Source: Macrostomum hystrix (lineage: Eukaryota; Platyhelminthes; Macrostomidae). From it: a stretch of 64,000 nt of DNA. The position numbers were made by a program, and so were the translations under genes. The stretch covers positions 16,946,001 through 17,010,000 of the forward strand of contig CATNEN010000038.1 of assembly GCA_950097015.1 (NCBI GenBank), written 5' to 3'. Shown here piece by piece: positions 44,039-55,330 of this stretch. Position 1 is the first letter of the stretch. Every line of letters starts with the position of its first letter. The notes under the pieces were generated by a model that was not told the DNA's origin, did not search any database, and saw only the letters and a list, made by a program, of their open reading frames with translations.

Positions 44039-45043
44039 TCACAGGTGTGTAATCTGAACCTGGCCTTTGAACTCAGACTTCTGCCGCTGTTGCGCCGAAG
44101 CGGAAGCCAGGGATGTGGTGGAAATCAATCCCCCCGTACGGCACATCTTCTTGTACAGGTGTGCCCCGAAGTAGATGAACGGATTAGCCAGACTGTTCAC
44201 GGCAGTCAACAGGTACACCAGAATGTTGACAGAGGCGCTCTCTGTGAAGTACTGCTGCATTCCAGCGTCAAGGACGTGCAGAGCTCCGTCTAGGAACCAC
44301 AGCAGATTTGGGAAGGCCTGAGTGACGACAAAGACTGCGCTGGCAGTCAGCATCACCTTGGTGAAGCTCCTGGCCGCAGAGTTGAAAGTGGCGCAGGTGC
44401 GTCGCTTGCCCTGCAGCTCCTTCAGGATCAGCGCGTAGAAAACCGACATGGCCAGAAGCGGCAGGGCAAAGCCGACGAAAAACCAGATGTGAAACTGGAT
44501 GGTGAAGAACAGGCGCCAAAAGCGAATGACGTAATCACCTTGTATCGATGGGTCGCAAACTCCATCGATGAGCATCTCTGGCAGGCACCAGGGAATTGAC
44601 ACCATGGCGCTCACCAGGACGCAGACAACAACGCCAAAGACGATGGAGCGCATCTTCAGGAACTTGTATCGCATTGGCAGGCAAACGGCCACGTACCTCT
44701 CACAGGCGATCAGGCACAGGTTGAACACGGACCAGAGGAACAGGAACCAGAACAGCATGCCAGTGTAGGCCACGTTGCACAGAAACAGATCGAGAGGCAA
44801 CCAGCCGGACAGAGGTAGGTTTCCCCAGTCCTGCATCTGGTAGAGCAGAGCCGAGGTGCACACGATCAGGTCCAGCCAGGCCTGCAGTCGGAACAGCACC
44901 CTGGGCAGCCGGCTGGTGACTCGGTTGCAGACCAGGTACACAAAGAGCAGCAGGTTGAGTAGAATGCCTGCAGCATTCACTGGCAGGTAGATTAGGCGAG
45001 TATTGATCGAATCGCGGGAACTATTGCTGGCCATCTGTGACAA
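44039..45043 (-). CDS. Class A (rhodopsin-like) GPCR 1, intronless, 334 aa
   Basis: Seven hydrophobic helices fall near residues 19-38, 53-70, 89-114, 133-153, 182-207, 229-251 and 272-294. Family marks: Asp58 in TM2 (LDLIV), Cys89 at the start of TM3 with Cys163 in the second extracellular loop (likely disulfide), ERY at 115-117 (DRY position), and NPFIY at 287-291 (NPxxY). A sequon NSS lies in the short N terminus, which lacks a signal peptide. It would be a plasma-membrane receptor coupling to G proteins. The ligand cannot be inferred; the overall style suits an invertebrate peptide or orphan receptor. A paralogue lies at 51884-52882 in the same orientation, with a 363-bp segment 99% identical to this gene. 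The start is the first Met of the frame. Confidence 0.93.
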   Translation of the reverse strand: MSQMASNSSRDSINTRLIYLPVNAAGILLNLLLFVYLVCNRVTSRLPRVLFRLQAWLDLIVCTSALLYQMQDWGNLPLSGWLPLDLFLCNVAYTGMLFWFLFLWSVFNLCLIACERYVAVCLPMRYKFLKMRSIVFGVVVCVLVSAMVSIPWCLPEMLIDGVCDPSIQGDYVIRFWRLFFTIQFHIWFFVGFALPLLAMSVFYALILKELQGKRRTCATFNSAARSFTKVMLTASAVFVVTQAFPNLLWFLDGALHVLDAGMQQYFTESASVNILVYLLTAVNSLANPFIYFGAHLYKKMCRTGGLISTTSLASASAQQRQKSEFKGQVQITHL

Positions 45044-45588
45044 ATTCGTGATGCATATTGGTTATAGTTAAATTCAGTAGCTATTATTTCAAGTCCTGTC
45101 TCATTTGAACCGATCACTGTTGCGAATTATTTCAGCAACGTTTGAGTATTTGCTAAGATAAGGTGATTTTTAATGCAACTATCCAAGAATTTTGATACAC
45201 TAGCCAATTTCTCTTAAAAGTATACAGTTTCCAGATTGTTCGTCTAATTCCTGCAGCTAAAATCATAAATAAATAAGGGGATATCTCTGTGTGCATTATT
45301 GATTTTGGCTGAATGAAATTTGAAGGCATGAGCTTTGAAGGCTTTTTGCTCCGAGTCAGAAAACAAAAATTAGGGCAATAATTCACCCGTGTCTAACACA
45401 CATTAAATGCTTTCGGTTAGCAATGTAATCTTCAGTTTTCTTTTTTCTTTTCTCTGACTACAGTGCAAAATATTCAACCAATCGCCATGGAAATGCACAA
45501 CTAGGCATTTCTGATCTATCCGAAAGCATTGGCATCGTCGAGATATTCAACGATTCGTGTCGGGGAATTCGGTGCCAAAAACCATTAA
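45044..45588. other. Upstream flank of GPCR 1
   Basis: AT-rich; it likely holds the GPCR 1 promoter. No specific site is recognised. Confidence 0.35.
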
Positions 45589-45590
45589 TA

Positions 45591-46842
45591 CGAGGGTTGC
45601 TCAATAAGTTTCCGGAAAAAAACATAGTTCTCGGCATTATTTTTAGGAGCTTTTTTAGGAAATGATCGGGGAGACAGGATGCCTAAAATTTCAGCTCGCT
45701 GCATTTCCATGTTAACTCGCAAGAAAGCCCAAAGCGAGAACCAGGACCCACCTCCAAGCCTGACCCGGCGTGACAAGAGAGACATGCTGCTGCTGCTTTT
45801 CCGCCTAGGAAATTCTCCATCCCAGTGCCTGCAGATGCTTCAAACGGCGCTTGGAAGTGAAGCCCCAAGCCAGAGCTTCTTGACGACGATCCGCGTGAAG
45901 GACGTCCGAATTCAGCCATCACGCCTACAACTGTGGCTGCCACCAGGCGTCTGCTTGCCGAAGACAGACGTGTGACCACTCGTGAGCTCGTACAGAATGT
46001 AGGGGTGTCAGATGGCACCATGAATTCCATTCTGCACGATCGACTTGGCGTACGCAAGCTGTGCGCCAGATGGGTACCCCATCAGCTAACTGCCGAGCAC
46101 AGGGCAGCCCGAGTCAGTTTCTGCCAGTCTGCGCTGCGTCAGTTCAACGCAGGAGCCTCACCGCTGGTGACCAACGTGCTAACAGGTGACGAAACCTGGA
46201 TCTACTTTTACGATCCAGAAACTAAAGCTCAGAGCCGGCAATGGGTTGCTGATGGTGAAGAAGTGCCGGTGAAATTCGCACGAGAACGCAGTGTCGGGAA
46301 AGTGATGTCGCTGTGGGATTCTGCCGCATGTGGTGCTGGACAAGGGTGCCACAGTGACGGCAGAGTGGTACAGAACCAGATGCCTCACTGAAGTGCTGTG
46401 ATCGCTTCAAGAACAGCGGCCAAAGACCAGAGATCGGCACATCATCCTGCACCACGATAACGCACCGGCACACAAGGCCCGAGTGACGTCAGAGTTTTTG
46501 TCGGCGACAAACCTGACGCTGCTGCTGCATCCGCCGTGCTCACCTGATCTGGCGCCTTGCGATTTCTTCCTCTTTCCGAAAATCAAGCGGAATTTGAAAG
46601 GGAGGCGTTTTGACACCGAGGAGGAGCTGCTGAATGCGATGGAAGGCGAATTGGCGAAACTCAACAGAGACCATTTGGGGGCATGTTTTTCTGCGTGGTT
46701 TAACAGGATGAAAAAGTGCTTGGATTGCGATGGCGATTGCGATGAAGAAGTGTTAGGATCTGTGTCTGACTGCTAGTAAAATTTCATGCTGGTTTGATAT
46801 TTAAAAATATGTTTTTTCCGGAAACTTATTGAGCAGCCCTCG
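45591..46842 (+). mobile_element. Mariner element, 1.25 kb, intact ends
   Basis: The inverted repeats read 'cgagggttgctcaataagtt' then tccgga at the left and the mirror at 46809-46842. They are flanked by TA at 45589-45590 and 46843-46844, the expected target duplication. The interior is a decayed mariner transposase on the + strand. It lies between the two GPCR paralogues. Confidence 0.95.
45679..46776 (+). pseudogene. Mariner transposase, frameshifted into three frames
   Basis: The N-terminal HTH region (FRLGNSPSQCLQMLQTALG) is in one frame. A second frame carries RRVTTRELVQNVGVSDGTMN and the first catalytic Asp in LTGDETWIYFYD. A third frame has HHDNAPAH and SPDLAPCDFFLFPKIK. Counting from the Asp of HDNAPAH to the final Asp of LAPCD leaves 34 residues between, the D,D34D spacing of mariners. 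At least two frameshifts and a deletion after the first HTH block make it inactive. Confidence 0.92.
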
Positions 46843-46844
46843 TA

Positions 46845-48300
46845 TTGGCAGAATTTTTCTGCTCACAAAATTTCGTCATGTAGCCATCTTGGCCATTATT
46901 GCCATATATTTTTGAACTAATATTGACTCGCCATTGAGGTTTACTCAGAGAAATGTGAGCTGTCCTTGTCACCAGGGTCTACAACGCAAGAATCGCTAAA
47001 TATCTTGACGATGCTGACGTCGGACGGCTTTGAAAGTTAATTCATTGTAAAGGGTATAGAAAATTTAGATCCATATGGTGGACTTTCACGAAAATTAGTC
47101 AATTGGTTTGGGAGCTATGGTCAGCTATTTTTGAGAGCTGGAAGTGGGTATTTGAAAACACCAACTAAAAGGTATTTCTACTATTTCGACAGGCAGATGG
47201 TGAATTTTTTTTATTGCACTCTTCACCCTCCGATATATTACTGTACCTATACATTCGTATATATTAGCAAAATGTATCTTTGCTAGTCCATTAAAACAGC
47301 AGATTCTATATACCTATGTTTGCTATTAAATGGCCGGGCTGATCTATTCACATAGTTCTTTTATCAAGAACTGTTTCTGCAGCTTGATTCGACAATGCGT
47401 CTGTGAGAACTGTAGCTTTGTACTTTTGAGTCGACTGCAGATAACTGCTACAGCTCATTGCTAAGGGATAATGTAGTCAAAACTTGCGAATAATTAAGTC
47501 AAGGAGTTCTAAACGTAGCATCTGAAATGGCATCGCTTGAAATGCAGCTACAGCATGAGGTTAATACAAGGTTCTTTTAGGTTTAAACAACCTTAAGAAA
47601 AAAATTAAATTTAATCTCGCCATTGTAAGATTGAGCCATAGACTAAACCGACGAGTTAATTCGCCCTATAGCGGCAAGAAATAGTTTAGTCTATGGCTCA
47701 AGTTCTGACTCTTAAGTTTCTAAGGAAATAGAGAAGAACATCGCATACATCATGTATAGTTGACGATTTTTCTTGCAAGAATTGATTAAAGTTAATATAA
47801 AATACTTACCTCTTAATAGTGTTATCGTAAGTCGCCAGATAAATATTTCTAGTCAGGTAAATACTCTTTTTCCGAGAATCTACCGACCATTTAAAGGTGG
47901 AAGCAGGGAAGATTTGTCTATCTGTTAAAATCGTTTTGATTGGTCGAAAAACCCTGCTAACTTGCCGCCAATTGGCCTGTTAATAGCCGATCAGCTTATT
48001 CGACTGAAAGTCTATTGATTTAAGCAGACTTTTTAACAAAAGAGTATTTAATTTCGTTTTTATTCTGTTAGAAAATCGATGAAAACGTGTCTGCTTGACT
48101 GACGACCATTGAAATGTTCAATAGGATCTGAGGAATAATCGAGCAAATTCTTGAAAGTTTGAGTTTCACATTCGCTCTAAAATATTGATTTCAAATTAAT
48201 CGAATCTTTGAGGGTTAAAATAATAAAGAAGCTCTCGTTCATCAGAAAAACGACAGATTCCTTTTGAAGGGCTTATAGAAAGCTCATGTGACTCGATTAA
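46845..48300. other. AT-rich spacer with one hairpin
   Basis: No exon is recognised. A perfect 18-bp inverted repeat lies at 47631-47648 and 47684-47701. Confidence 0.45.
47631..47701. repeat. Inverted repeat, 18-bp perfect arms, 35-base loop
   Basis: The left arm 'ttgagccatagactaaac' pairs exactly with 47684-47701. No known family is recognised. Confidence 0.75.
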
Positions 48301-48425
48301 AAGGTATACAGTCCACATACATTTATGCCTAAACTGTGCGCTGCCTGCCCCTACGCGAGGCTCTTAGGGCTCGGCAGTTTCAGGCATTGCTTCTTCTTCT
48401 TCTTCTTCTTTTTCTTCCACCGTCC

Positions 48426-49294
48426 TCAAAGCTGCCACGCGCAGCGAGGGGGAGAGGTGCTCAGAGGCGCCTCAGCCCGCGCAGAAGGGCGAGGACCTGT
48501 TCTTGATGCTGCAGGGGCCTCTTCGCATTTGGCGTGGCGTGGGTTGCCAGTATGGCCCCAGCACCTCAAGGTCATCTGCCGGATGACCATCCGCTCATCT
48601 GAAGGCCGCCTTGGCAGCTTGTAAAGGATAAGTCTGACCTGCTGGCCCTCGCAGCGAGCCCGGTTGGCACATTGGTCGACCATCTGGTTTCCCGCAGCTG
48701 TGTAGGAGGGCACGTGGACCTGTCGCAGCGGCCGTGCTCAAGGGCCATCAGCGCCTGTGAATGCTGTGAATCGCCTGCGCTGTCGTCAGCTGCCTGACGT
48801 AGTCCAGGACACTCCGAATGGCGCAGATTTCCGCCTCGAAGGAGCGGACGACCTTGCCAGCACGAGTTGCGATCGTTGAGCCCCAATGGCGAGAGGTAAT
48901 GACGGCAGCGCCCCAGGCATCTGAGGTGCCGTACCGTCGGTCCAGACGCCTATGTCCGTCGCTGAAAGGTCGGCGAGGAAGCTCAGCGCCCGACTTCATC
49001 GGGAGGCTTCGGGCACACGCAGTGGTGAGCGTCAAGTTGATGGTGATACCAGAGTTGTCTGCAAGGTGGGGCGTGTCCAGTGTCGGTGGCAGGTAGGGCT
49101 CGCTTGGGAGGGCATCGAGGTAGGCCGAGGTCTAGGGCCACGAGGCGCCAGCAGCCGCGAAGCAGCGGATTGAGCGCCGGGTCTTTGCGGCAACTGGCGC
49201 TCTCAATGGCGCGGTTCAGGAGTCTGCCGCGGGTGATTCGCGTTGCCGATTCGTAGGCCGGGACATTTTCAAGCTGTCGTAAGACACTAATCAC
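48426..49294 (-). pseudogene. Non-LTR retrotransposon fragment: post-RT and RNase H region
   Basis: Read on the - strand: QLENVPAYESATRITRGRLL is the usual segment after reverse transcriptase. Next comes a degraded RNase H with GAAVITSRHWGS, SFEAEICAIRSVLDYV (an acidic active-site block) and a final VPSYTAAGNQMVDQCANRA, resembling 'HxGxxGNExAD'. Frames are shifted relative to one another, so the copy is dead. A (TTC)n run lies just beyond it near 48390-48420. Confidence 0.72.
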
Positions 49295-49679
49295 AAACCA
49301 CGACGTGCTGCTGCACGAGCTGCAGGGGCCGCACAGGTAAGGCCAATGGCGAACTGCTAGATACCTTGATAGAATGCTTAATGGATTACTCGAGTGAGCG
49401 TGAACTCAATGAATTTAGTCTCGTTGATTGTTGAAAAATTCCCTTTATTGAATTAACGTTGCACCAAAGCCACGTTTGGGGGGCTTTTCAAATTGTCAAA
49501 ATAGTTATAAGAGAGTATAACACTGGCTTTCTACGAAGACGCAAACTCAAAGAAGCAACTCAATTCTACCTATTTTCAGCAGCACTGAGCGATTCTAAAA
49601 CATGTTTGCCTATTGTGATTAGTAAAAGTAAATCGACGATGACTGGTTAAATAAGTGGCTGGGATTTAACTTACTTGAC

Positions 49680-50270
49680 TTAGCTGCAGGGGGACAACTT
49701 ACGGATGCCGCAAGAGGCGTCACCGCCCATTCCGCTAGCACGAGCAACTAAAGCTGCGGTGTCGCGCAGGGGGATCCAGAGAATCCAGGAGATGGAGAGT
49801 CGCTCGCCCGGTGGCCCTAATTGGTATCGGACGAGCTGGCAGATGTTCTCAGCCCTGAAAAAGTCTGAGCGACCTGAAAAGGTCCGGGTTTGGGCCGAGA
49901 AGGTGAGCTTGTCCTGAGTAAAGGCGGGGCAGTCGCAAATGAAATGCTCCGCATTCTTTGCATAGGAGAGGCAGAATGGGGACTCATCACTGTGGATTTT
50001 GGCTTGCAGGTAGTGATGCATAGCGAAACAGGCGTGGCCAGAGAGGGCCATGGTGACTGCCCTGATGTCACTGTTGTTTAGTCCAAGCAGGGCTTGGCGG
50101 AGGGCAGTGGAGGGACAAGGAGCAACAGAGCAAGACCGTTGACAATCGGCGGTGTTGATCCACCTGTCCTTGTGCTCCATTTGTACCCGCTGGTAACGTC
50201 GCCGAGCGGTAACGACGGCGATGAGTGGCTTTGATGATATGCACAATACGGTTATTGAGGCCGAGATCAC
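49680..50270 (-). pseudogene. Non-LTR retrotransposon C-terminal fragment
   Basis: It contains [37 protein letters not shown] and [11 protein letters not shown]. This is the C-terminal zinc-knuckle style 'H..C..C..EH.L.CP' block found after RNase H in several non-LTR families. Both this and the neighbouring fragment are on the - strand, but this C-terminal piece lies upstream of the RNase H piece. They are therefore two truncated copies or one rearranged copy. Confidence 0.7.
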
Positions 50271-50280
50271 AAATGACCAA

Positions 50281-51150
50281 GAGCTGATACGAGTTACCGC
50301 TAGTTAACTAGTGTCTATTGCCCTTTTTATTATTAGTTGCTATTGCGATACTAATATTATAGTTGTCGTCTGATAATCGGCATTGCTCACGCAATGTCTT
50401 TTATTGTCTTTTATTATGATTATTTCAACTAGCGTACACAAGAAAGAATATTTAGGAGTACAAAAAATAAAATAATACAAGTGTTTTGCGAAAAACATTA
50501 TTTTACTATATGAAGCTTCGGTATTTTTATATTGAAAAGGAATTTTACTCAAGAATAGAACAAAATCTTGGGATTTTAACGCGTTAGACTTCTGAAAACG
50601 AAAAATACTCAATCAATATGATTGAACATGGTCTATTTTCGTAGGGGATTTTCGGTCTTACTGCTCCCCATGTCTCACAGGCCAATTTTTCGTTTTCGAG
50701 ACGAAAATAGGACATTGTGCGCCTGTGCTCTGGTCTTGAAGTACTTTTCTCAGTTGAAGTCATTGAAATAACTTTTACAGTGCTGGTTTTGGTTGCTAAG
50801 GCAATAAATTTTTTTTGTCGCTTTTGTTATCCCATCCTCACCTTCAGTCTTTTTCGGGCTATTTTTAGTTTTGTACAGCTTTTTCAACGCTCGTATTTAT
50901 GGACTATACTGATGGCTTCGGTAAATTCATGCGCATTGTCCGCTATTCGGGGGTGTGAGTAAAAAACTCGCTTGCTGGATAACACCTGTTATACTCGGCT
51001 CTTCTCAAACCTGACCAAAATCGTCAGGATGTGTTAGAAAAATCAATTTCCTGAATGCAGCCTTTTTATACCTTCATACTTTTTTATTTAGCTAAGCCCC
51101 CAGCCGATATTAGCAATCAATAGCAGCTCTGGTAACAATTGTTATTTTTA
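50281..51150. other. Unique spacer
   Basis: AT-rich; no exon or mobile element is recognised. Confidence 0.4.
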
Positions 51151-51412
51151 GGGGGTGAGTAACAGAGCGGTTAACGCGTCTACCTCTCGCACCAAGGTCC
51201 CTGAGCTCGATTCCGGTTCATTTGGGGCGCAGCAGCGGAGAGAAGGCTTGGTGGCTTGTCGTGTAATTTTTCGCCCCTGAGAGCCAACCTCCAAATCGCA
51301 GTGAAAGTATACAATGCCTGACGATGAGAAAGTCAGGGCATGTGTACATGATATGTACTTGTACCTGCCCATGTACAAAATGGGCAGAATTGCCTCCTCG
51401 CTGGCTACTGGT
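51151..51412 (+). mobile_element. SINE family 1, longest copy
   Basis: The head is 'aacagagcggttaacgcgtc', with B-box-like 'ctgagctcgattccggttca'. The body is 'ggggcgcagcagcggagaga' and 'gagccaacctccaaatcgca', and the 3' part is 'gggcagaattgcctcctcgc'. It gives the best view of the 3' half, including a repeated 'catgtacatgatatgtact' section. Confidence 0.82.
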
Positions 51413-51883
51413 CTAGTGCCATCAATTGATATGCCAATACTGTGACACTAAAGAATACTTTATTTATTGAATGTTGTTTACTTAATTTTCACACTTTACA
51501 TCGTTGAAATCGGTCGCCCACCGCCCATTAATCCTACGATTGATCAAGCGAGGCGACACGTGCAGAGGACCCGTGACAATTGTTCGCGAGGACATTTCTT
51601 TCAATCACTACTTCAAGTAGTATGAAAGAAACTTATACAGCATTCGTAGAAACATTCGTAGAAACATTTCTTGCTTTAAATAATAATTTCGATTGTGCCA
51701 GGTACCATCGAGATATGTTATACTCCTCATATGTGAATTCAAATTGTGGATTCAAGTGTCAACTGTGCCAAAGTGTGGATATCGTTATCTAAGGGCTGTG
51801 TGTGTGCTGTGTCATCCGCCACACCAGCAAACTTCGCTGGACATTCCGGACGTATTTCTAACAATCGATCGATTGTTAGTTGT

Positions 51884-52882
51884 TCAGCTGTTGGCAGAGC
51901 CAGGCTCGCGACCCCGGCTCTCCAAGGCGGTGCCGCCGCCGGAGCTCGCGCCGAGGTCGACGCCTCGTAGTCGGCGGCACACGTGCGAGCCGAAGTAGAT
52001 GAACGGGTTGGCTAAACTGTTTACGGCGGTGAGCAGGTACACAAGAATATTGATAGCCGTGCTTCCATTATAGTACTGCTTTATGTTATCGTCCAAAATG
52101 TGCAGTCCGCCGTCCATAAACCACAGGACATTTGGGAATGCCTGCGAGAAGATGAAGACGAGGCTGTTGGCCAGCATGATCTTGGTGAAGCTCTTGGCGG
52201 CACTATTGAATGTGGCACAGGCCCTGCGCTTTCCTCTGAGCTCCCTCAGGATTAGTCCGTAGAATGCGCACATCGAAATGAGAGGAGCAATGAAATTTAC
52301 GACAATCCACACATAGAACTGCGTTGTGTAGAACAGGCGCCAGTGGGTGACTACGTACTCGCTTTTGATGCTGGGGTAGCAGGTGCCGTCGACCAGTACA
52401 GGCGGCAGGCACCAGGGCAGGTTCGTCAAAACGCTCACCAGGACGCAGACAACAACGCCAAAGACGATGGAGCGCATCTTCAGGAACTTGTATCGCATTG
52501 GCAGGCAAACGGCCACGTACCTCTCGCAGGCGATCAGGCACAGGTTGAACACGGACCAGAGGAACAGGAACCAGAACAGCATGCCAGTGTAGGCCACGTT
52601 GCACAGAAACAGATCGAGAGGCAACCAGCCGGACAGAGGTAGGTTTCCCCAGTCCTGCATCTGGTAGAGCAGAGCCGAGGTGCACACGATCAGGTCCAGC
52701 CAGGCCTGCAGTCGGTACAGCGCCCTGGGCAGCCGGCTGGTGACTCGGTTGCAGACCAGGTACACAAAGAGCAGCAGGTTGAGTAGAATGCCTGTAACAT
52801 TTATGGGGACAAAAATTAGACGAGTGTCAAAGGATTTTGCCGTGCTTGAGTTGGACACTCGAGTTGTATAATTGTTGGACAT
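51884..52882 (-). CDS. Class A (rhodopsin-like) GPCR 2, intronless, 332 aa
   Basis: A paralogue of GPCR 1 with the same layout shifted by five residues: ERY near 120-122, conserved TM3 and ECL2 cysteines, and NSLANPFIYF in TM7. Two or more sequons (NYT, NSS) lie in the N terminus. From about TM1's cytosolic end through TM4 it is virtually identical to GPCR 1. Outside that segment (TM5-TM7, N terminus) the two differ at many positions. The C-terminal tail is unrelated (LGASSGGGTALESRG). That pattern suggests conversion between old duplicates rather than a recent whole-gene copy. Probable role: cell-surface G-protein-coupled receptor, ligand unknown. Confidence 0.93.
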   Translation of the reverse strand: MSNNYTTRVSNSSTAKSFDTRLIFVPINVTGILLNLLLFVYLVCNRVTSRLPRALYRLQAWLDLIVCTSALLYQMQDWGNLPLSGWLPLDLFLCNVAYTGMLFWFLFLWSVFNLCLIACERYVAVCLPMRYKFLKMRSIVFGVVVCVLVSVLTNLPWCLPPVLVDGTCYPSIKSEYVVTHWRLFYTTQFYVWIVVNFIAPLISMCAFYGLILRELRGKRRACATFNSAAKSFTKIMLANSLVFIFSQAFPNVLWFMDGGLHILDDNIKQYYNGSTAINILVYLLTAVNSLANPFIYFGSHVCRRLRGVDLGASSGGGTALESRGREPGSANS

Positions 52883-54369
52883 GACTTAAAACCTAGTAAT
52901 TTGGTTTTTATGTTTACAATTTTATTTGAAGGACCTGTGGAAACAATTCGTTATGTTGACATGAATATGTAGTACCTATACTAATACAGAATTTTCCTTA
53001 ATTCGCTTTTCTCCGTTTAATGATTTGCTACCTCCGATCCTAACCAATCACCTCTGGACACTAAGGGTTGAGTGAGAATGTGAATCGGATAAAACCCTGG
53101 AACAATGGGGGCGAGTGACGCTCGTGCCAAGAGTACCATCAGAACTTGTTGAATCCGCGGCGAGGCCACATCAACTTCTTGTCATTCATGCTCCTATACT
53201 AAACAAGGGTGGGGACACGCATGCGAGTGTGTTCTCAAGTGTTTAACATAAAATTGTTAGGTATTTCACGCGCGGCCCCCTAAATAAAAATCATGGCTAC
53301 GTCACACTAAGTGTAACACTGTCCTTGTGATAAGTTGTGACTATGTTGAAGCATTTATTTATTGTCGATATCGGCCGTCCTTTAAATCCGGTAGTATATT
53401 GTTAATTAGCACTGAGCACATACTGCATTATTTTATCAGATGAGCCTTTCAAAATTTACGTTTTAACGTTTCTAGCTTTTTTGGAATGTTTGGAGTTCAT
53501 TTCTTGCGACGAAAAGAATGAGTAGTTTAAACTTGTGTTTCCTATGACGTCATATTTTTAATTAAGATCTTTTTAATTTTGATTGCGAACAGCTTCCTAT
53601 AAAGCCAACTCAACCTCGAACTATCTTTTCTGAAATAATCATGCATGTAAAAAGTTCTCATCCAGAATTGACATCCGATTTCGTTAAAATTACTCTTGTC
53701 AGTTAAGCACTCAACAGTGGATTTCATAAAAATAATAGCTAATACAGTAATCCTGGATGCTTTTGATTGATCATCTGTGACGGGCCCTACTATGGTGATT
53801 TCATTCTGTCACCAGACTTATATTTTCTAATAGTCTATTGCTGATTCCTCCTAAAATTAATAATCCTCTTTGAAATGGTAGCTTAACATTGCCATCTGTC
53901 AAAATGTTCGTCTGTCCGACATGGGGGCATTAGCTGCTAATTTAATGACATCGTGGTCTTTGATCTACCATTATTAGCAATTATTATTTGGCATGAAGTT
54001 CATGCACAGTGTGAAGCAACAAGTCGTCAGACAATGACCATTTTTAAGGACCCGAAATGCGAAAAAATTATTTATAAAATACATTTTGTTATAATTCTGC
54101 AAGTACAGCTCCATGATGTGCAGTGCATGTCTCAGACCTTTTGTTATGTCTGTCACGTGTGTCGGACATCTTCGAGCTTTAAACAGAAGCTCATGTTCTT
54201 AAATACAGAACTGATCAGTTCACGTACTGTAATGCACCAATCTCTGAAACGAACAAAAGGCATATGCTACGGTAAAAATTTGGTGAAGTGTCAGCTTGTT
54301 TGTCCTTCTATCTCCCCATGTTATTATTCAGTACTTATTATGCCTTTTTAGACACGTGTTTTTTTGCTA
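52883..54369. other. Spacer upstream of GPCR 2
   Basis: It includes the presumed GPCR 2 promoter. The frame at 53953-54351 (132 codons) is AT-rich and shows no family motif, so it is not called. Confidence 0.4.
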
Positions 54370-55000
54370 AAAGTCACCCACGCCAAGCCGGGCCGGACCA
54401 GCCGGGGGAGCGGACGCCCACCACCCCGCGAGCGCTACCCTTGGGCTACAGTCCCGGCCAATCAGCGAGCGACCCGGCCTCACTACCTGTCGACCCTCAG
54501 CAAGAAACAACCCCGGGGCTCAGAACGGCGGTCGCGAGTCTACTGTGATTTGTCGCCTTGGCTCAAGCTACAGCCAGGCATCCACCTCGCCGGTCGACCT
54601 AATTTGGGGTTAACATGACTCTATAAAAGGAAGCGTGTTTTTGCAATGGCATTTTATCGTTCTCCGCAATTCGCCTCACACTGTGAGAAGCACGTGCAAG
54701 CAAGTCCACTTTGTTTTGTCTCTCCCCGCCCGACCACGCTCCGCTTGTTCAGTTAGGTAGCTTTCGGCGCTACGCGTCTTGAGAGTGCGCCGCTGACAAG
54801 GGTGGTCTAGATAGGCGCTTGTTGTCGAAGTCAGTACGTGCTCTCTTCGGAGACTCCGCCGTCAGGCAGAAGGAGTGCCAACCGATAGGATCTGTCGGGG
54901 CAGCGCTGAAAGCAGAGACAACCGGAGCCTCTCGGGAAGAGTAGGGCGCGGATTAGGCCAGTTTAAGTAAAATTGTTATATCCAATTTGTTAGACCAAAG
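54370..55000 (+). promoter_or_regulatory. GC-rich block with TATA box; possible promoter or solo LTR
   Basis: GC content rises abruptly in an AT-rich setting. 'ctataaaagg' (TATAAAAG at 54623-54630) follows 'aatttggggttaacatgact', and about 30 bases on is a plausible start region. It could drive a 5' UTR exon of the AGBL-type gene that starts at 56284, or be the promoter of a solo retrotransposon LTR. I found no clean TG...CA ends with target duplication. Confidence 0.4.
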
Positions 55001-55330
55001 TTTGCTTTTCACTGCATGTGAGCGCGCTATAATTTATTTCCATGTGAACATCCTCATTCTGTCAGTGTAACTTTTAAATCAAGTTGAGCAAGTAAACTAG
55101 ATTCAAATCAACTCCTATTCTTATCTGGAGTCGGCGAGTCATAAAAAACTGATTAAATCACTCTCAATCAATTTATTCGAGTCTTCGCTCGCTAGCCCAG
55201 TCTCTTAACGCTATTTAATTTCAGATTTCCCTGCTGCTATTGAAACGATTGGTAGGACACCGACCCTGGTGAAAAGTGAATAGTCGCTAGCTTCACGTTC
55301 CTCACGCTCCAGCTAGGACATAATTTTATT

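Noticed and set aside
48748-49173. Forward frames opposite the retrotransposon fragment
   Set aside because: The recognisable RNase H-like blocks are on the reverse strand; the forward frames are shadows.
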